64,000 bases of DNA, taken from CAZUXY01 sp964624235 (lineage in GTDB: Bacteria; Spirochaetota; UBA4802; UBA5368). Shown here piece after piece: positions 61,721 through 64,000 of this stretch (position 1 is its first letter; each line of letters opens with the position of its first letter). The stretch spans positions 4,474-68,473 of the forward strand of contig CAZUXY010000022.1 in the NCBI GenBank assembly GCA_964624235.1, in the 5' to 3' direction. Below the pieces are notes generated by a model. That model ran no database searches. It was given only the letters and a program-made list of their open reading frames with translations, and was not told the DNA's origin. The translations under genes and the position numbers were made by a program.

Positions 61721-63412
61721 TTATTCAGGTTTTTCATGTCGGGAGGTATCGTTTTGCAGATAGCGGCGTATCTTGTTTCTTATGGACTCAGGCAGGTGAA
61801 TGCCAATGGACTTGAGACGGTGCTCGTATTTATCAAAGGATCTTACATGCTGCGAAGTGGTGGTGAATATTCTGAAATACGAACGGATACTCCCTTCCAG
61901 TTCATTGCGAAACTCCATGTCCTGATTCAGCAGATCTTCAACCGGGGAAATAACCCTGTAGTTTATCGCCCGGCATATTGAACGATAGGCGACAAATCGC
62001 TGTGTCAGCTCGCATTCATAGTTCTTTTCTTGAATGCTTTGCTCAACCCGGTTGAGGTTTACGCAATCAATTATTTCAAACTTGAAGTCGCTTCCCAGAA
62101 TCCTGTGCAGGTTCTCTTCAATTAACTTGAGTTCTTTGCACTGGTATAGATCTTCTTCGCATTCCTTGCCACAACGCATGTAAAGCACAAAGTCGATATC
62201 TGAACTGGGTTGCGAGAGTCCCACGTTCACTGATCCAACAACATCCATTGCGATGTCCATACCCAGCTTTTGTTCCAGGAGTTTGGTAACCAGTTCCATC
62301 TTATCTAGTCTTTCTTCGGTTTCCTCGGTCTGGAACATCCTGAAAAAATCCTTTATTTCATTGAATAGTTTTATTTCAGGAATATGGGAGTGTTTCCTGA
62401 TCTTGCTGTCATAGTTTTCTCTTCTTACCAGCGCGTTATAACGTTCCTTGTCGATAATCTCCTCGATCATTTTATCGTTACGCATGAAGTATTCGGCGAT
62501 ATCGTATATGCGGAATTCCACGATTTTTTTCAGAATTACTTTTGCCACATGCTTGTGATACATTTCAACAAGGAAGAAGAATCCTCCTTCAAAAACCTCA
62601 CCATTGATATTTGTAACGTCACCGAAATTCGATGGGTTGAGATACATTGTATTTTCAATTTTTTTGCAACCCCAGTCGTTGTGGATATGGCCGGTCAGGC
62701 AGAGTATCACATTATTATTGTCGCAATAGGTCCTCAGCGCAGGTGAACCCGATGGGCCCATATAACTCAAACGATCATGAATGCCGTGCGCCGGCTGATG
62801 CGCCACAATTATGTCCGGGTGTATCTTTTTAAAAAAGCGATACATTTCGTTTTTCCGATCGTCAATACCGATTCCACCTTTATAGCTAATCACATAACGC
62901 TCGGGGATTCCCGCGGTCCAGATGTCGGCCCCTCCGTAACCCGCAATCTTTAAATGCTGGAACTGGTAGCTATGCATGTGCAGATCTCTCTCGTAGAGCG
63001 ATGTGAACTTGAGATCCATATCATAATTGCCGGGCAGGCAGAAAATCCTGGACTTCTGCTTCAGTGAAATAATATTTTCCAGGACCTTGTATTTCTGCTG
63101 CATCACCCTCCTCGCCCTTATGGTGTATTGCTGATATTTTGTCCCCTTTTCCTCGATCTCGTCGGGCACATCGGGCATCTCGAGCAGTAAATCCACAAAG
63201 TCCTCGATAATCAGGTCGTCTCGTTCCATTTTACGTCTGAGGCCCTGAAAATAAGTCTGGATTTCATGATATCGAATGGCCGTTTCCATATTGTAAAACG
63301 GAATATCTATCAAATCACCTGATATGATGTAAGCGTCGGCAACGGTTTCATAGAGGAGGTTTTTAACTTTTTCGAATCCACCGTGCACGTCGGTAATATA
63401 TAATAAAATCAT
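61721..63412 (-). CDS. Metallophosphoesterase-nucleotidyltransferase fusion
   Basis: 563 residues. The N-terminal calcineurin-like phosphoesterase has all metal motifs: DVHGG (about 8), SGDLID (about 31), PGNYDMD (about 126), VAHQPAHG and TGHIHND (about 250). The C-terminal part holds a nucleotidyltransferase site VVGSVNVGL...SSDIDFVLY (about 408-428) with GS and the DxD pair. I know of no common protein with this pairing; it could make and break a nucleotide signal or modify RNA or protein. It starts at ATG overlapping the lnt stop (ATGA), so both are co-translated. Confidence 0.82.
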   Translation of the reverse strand: MILLYITDVHGGFEKVKNLLYETVADAYIISGDLIDIPFYNMETAIRYHEIQTYFQGLRRKMERDDLIIEDFVDLLLEMPDVPDEIEEKGTKYQQYTIRARRVMQQKYKVLENIISLKQKSRIFCLPGNYDMDLKFTSLYERDLHMHSYQFQHLKIAGYGGADIWTAGIPERYVISYKGGIGIDDRKNEMYRFFKKIHPDIIVAHQPAHGIHDRLSYMGPSGSPALRTYCDNNNVILCLTGHIHNDWGCKKIENTMYLNPSNFGDVTNINGEVFEGGFFFLVEMYHKHVAKVILKKIVEFRIYDIAEYFMRNDKMIEEIIDKERYNALVRRENYDSKIRKHSHIPEIKLFNEIKDFFRMFQTEETEERLDKMELVTKLLEQKLGMDIAMDVVGSVNVGLSQPSSDIDFVLYMRCGKECEEDLYQCKELKLIEENLHRILGSDFKFEIIDCVNLNRVEQSIQEKNYECELTQRFVAYRSICRAINYRVISPVEDLLNQDMEFRNELEGSIRSYFRIFTTTSQHVRSFDKYEHRLKSIGIHLPESIRNKIRRYLQNDTSRHEKPE

Positions 63413-64000
63413 TTAATGAACCTTTTTCGAATAAACGTAGAAAGAATAATAGTTCCCAGGGTTGCGATAAATAACAGACTAAGGTAGAGAATTACATCTC
63501 CTGTTGTGGCATATACTGTAGTATTGTTCAAAGATAAGTCCATATCCGCGTTAAGATAACCCGGACTGAGGATCGGTATTGATTCGGTAATTCTTCCATA
63601 AGGGTCGACCAGTGCGCTGTAGCCGGTATTCCCTGCGCTAATAAACCAAATCCCGTTTTCCACGGCGCGGAAGGTGGCGTTGGCAAAACCCTGCATATGC
63701 CCCTTGTACGTCTTTGTCCAGCCCAGATTGGTTATATTTACCAGAAATTCCGCACCCAGGTTGCGATAGCCGCGGCACAACCTGAAAAATATTCCTTCAT
63801 AACAGATTAATGCGCCGAAAGTAATCCCTTTAATGTGGAAGGGGATCGGTTCGTTTCCGGGAACAAAACTCGATCCACCGAATTCACGGGTTATCGCTTT
63901 AATCCAGGGGAACCACTTCTCATAGGGAAACCATTCACCGAAAGGCACCAGATTGATTTTAGGATAAGTAGTCTTGACATGGCCGTTTTCATCGATGAGC
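63409..64000 (-). CDS. lnt: Apolipoprotein N-acyltransferase, C-terminal part (5' end outside window)
   Basis: The reading frame enters from the right edge (LIDENGHVKTTYPKINLVPFGEW), with nearly 200 residues seen. The nitrilase-like domain shows Lys in YPKINLVPFGE and the catalytic Cys-Glu pair in ALICYEGIFF. A final membrane helix (VILYLSLLFIATLGTIIL) ends the protein. Lnt adds the third acyl chain to lipoproteins, fitting the several lipoproteins seen here. An internal GTG could be mistaken for a start, but the family needs the upstream membrane part. Confidence 0.9.
   Translation of the reverse strand, partial: LIDENGHVKTTYPKINLVPFGEWFPYEKWFPWIKAITREFGGSSFVPGNEPIPFHIKGITFGALICYEGIFFRLCRGYRNLGAEFLVNITNLGWTKTYKGHMQGFANATFRAVENGIWFISAGNTGYSALVDPYGRITESIPILSPGYLNADMDLSLNNTTVYATTGDVILYLSLLFIATLGTIILSTFIRKRFIK

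Overview
The window looks like one scaffold of a Gram-negative-type bacterium, most probably a spirochaete (Spirochaetota). This is an inference from a UPF0164/PorV-like outer-membrane protein with a TPR tail, a plant/trypanosome-type phosphofructokinase, several large chemotaxis receptors, abundant lipoprotein signals and an apolipoprotein N-acyltransferase. Two runs of N (22555-22654 and 37582-37591) show that it is a draft assembly, possibly metagenomic.

Positions 1 to about 22.5 kb are an accessory island ending at a tRNA-Asn gene. In order it holds: a tyrosine recombinase; a GC-rich, DISARM-like operon of a giant DEAD helicase/DUF1998/PD-(D/E)XK-type nuclease fusion, a SNF2 helicase, an embedded PIN toxin-antitoxin pair and an Eco57I-class adenine methylase with an AT-rich, probably swapped recognition half; a translationally coupled HNH-type nuclease and a coiled-coil membrane protein; a darT-darG plus Abi_2 (HEPN) block flanked by two 98 % identical 226-bp direct repeats; a candidate small RNA with its own promoter and terminator just upstream of the Abi_2 gene; a filamentous-phage-like replication initiator with a structured upstream region; and a large serine recombinase whose last codons lie inside the tRNA-Asn gene. 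This is a layered anti-phage island on an integrative element. The right attachment region and the partial tRNA repeats next to an assembly gap mark its right edge. I do not see its left edge.

From about 22.8 kb to the end the content is core-like. There is an envelope and housekeeping run (PorV-like protein, RNase PH, TMEM43-like protein, barrel-like protein, DUF192, HflX, LysM/M23 peptidase, TPR protein, GH18 protein). A mainly minus-strand run follows: phosphofructokinase, REC-GGDEF diguanylate cyclase, VWA lipoprotein broken by a gap, HtpG, gamma-carbonic-anhydrase-like protein, MFS transporter, YhhN. Then come a corrinoid protein with a UroD-type methyltransferase, an acyl-CoA ligase, a secreted Cache protein, two chemotaxis receptors, tRNA-Arg and tRNA-His, a MORN protein, a second M23 peptidase, an M20 peptidase with an amino-acid permease, a HAMP-type membrane protein, two phosphorelay proteins, a metallophosphoesterase-nucleotidyltransferase fusion and the 3' part of lnt.

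All family calls come from reading motifs by eye; no database search was run.
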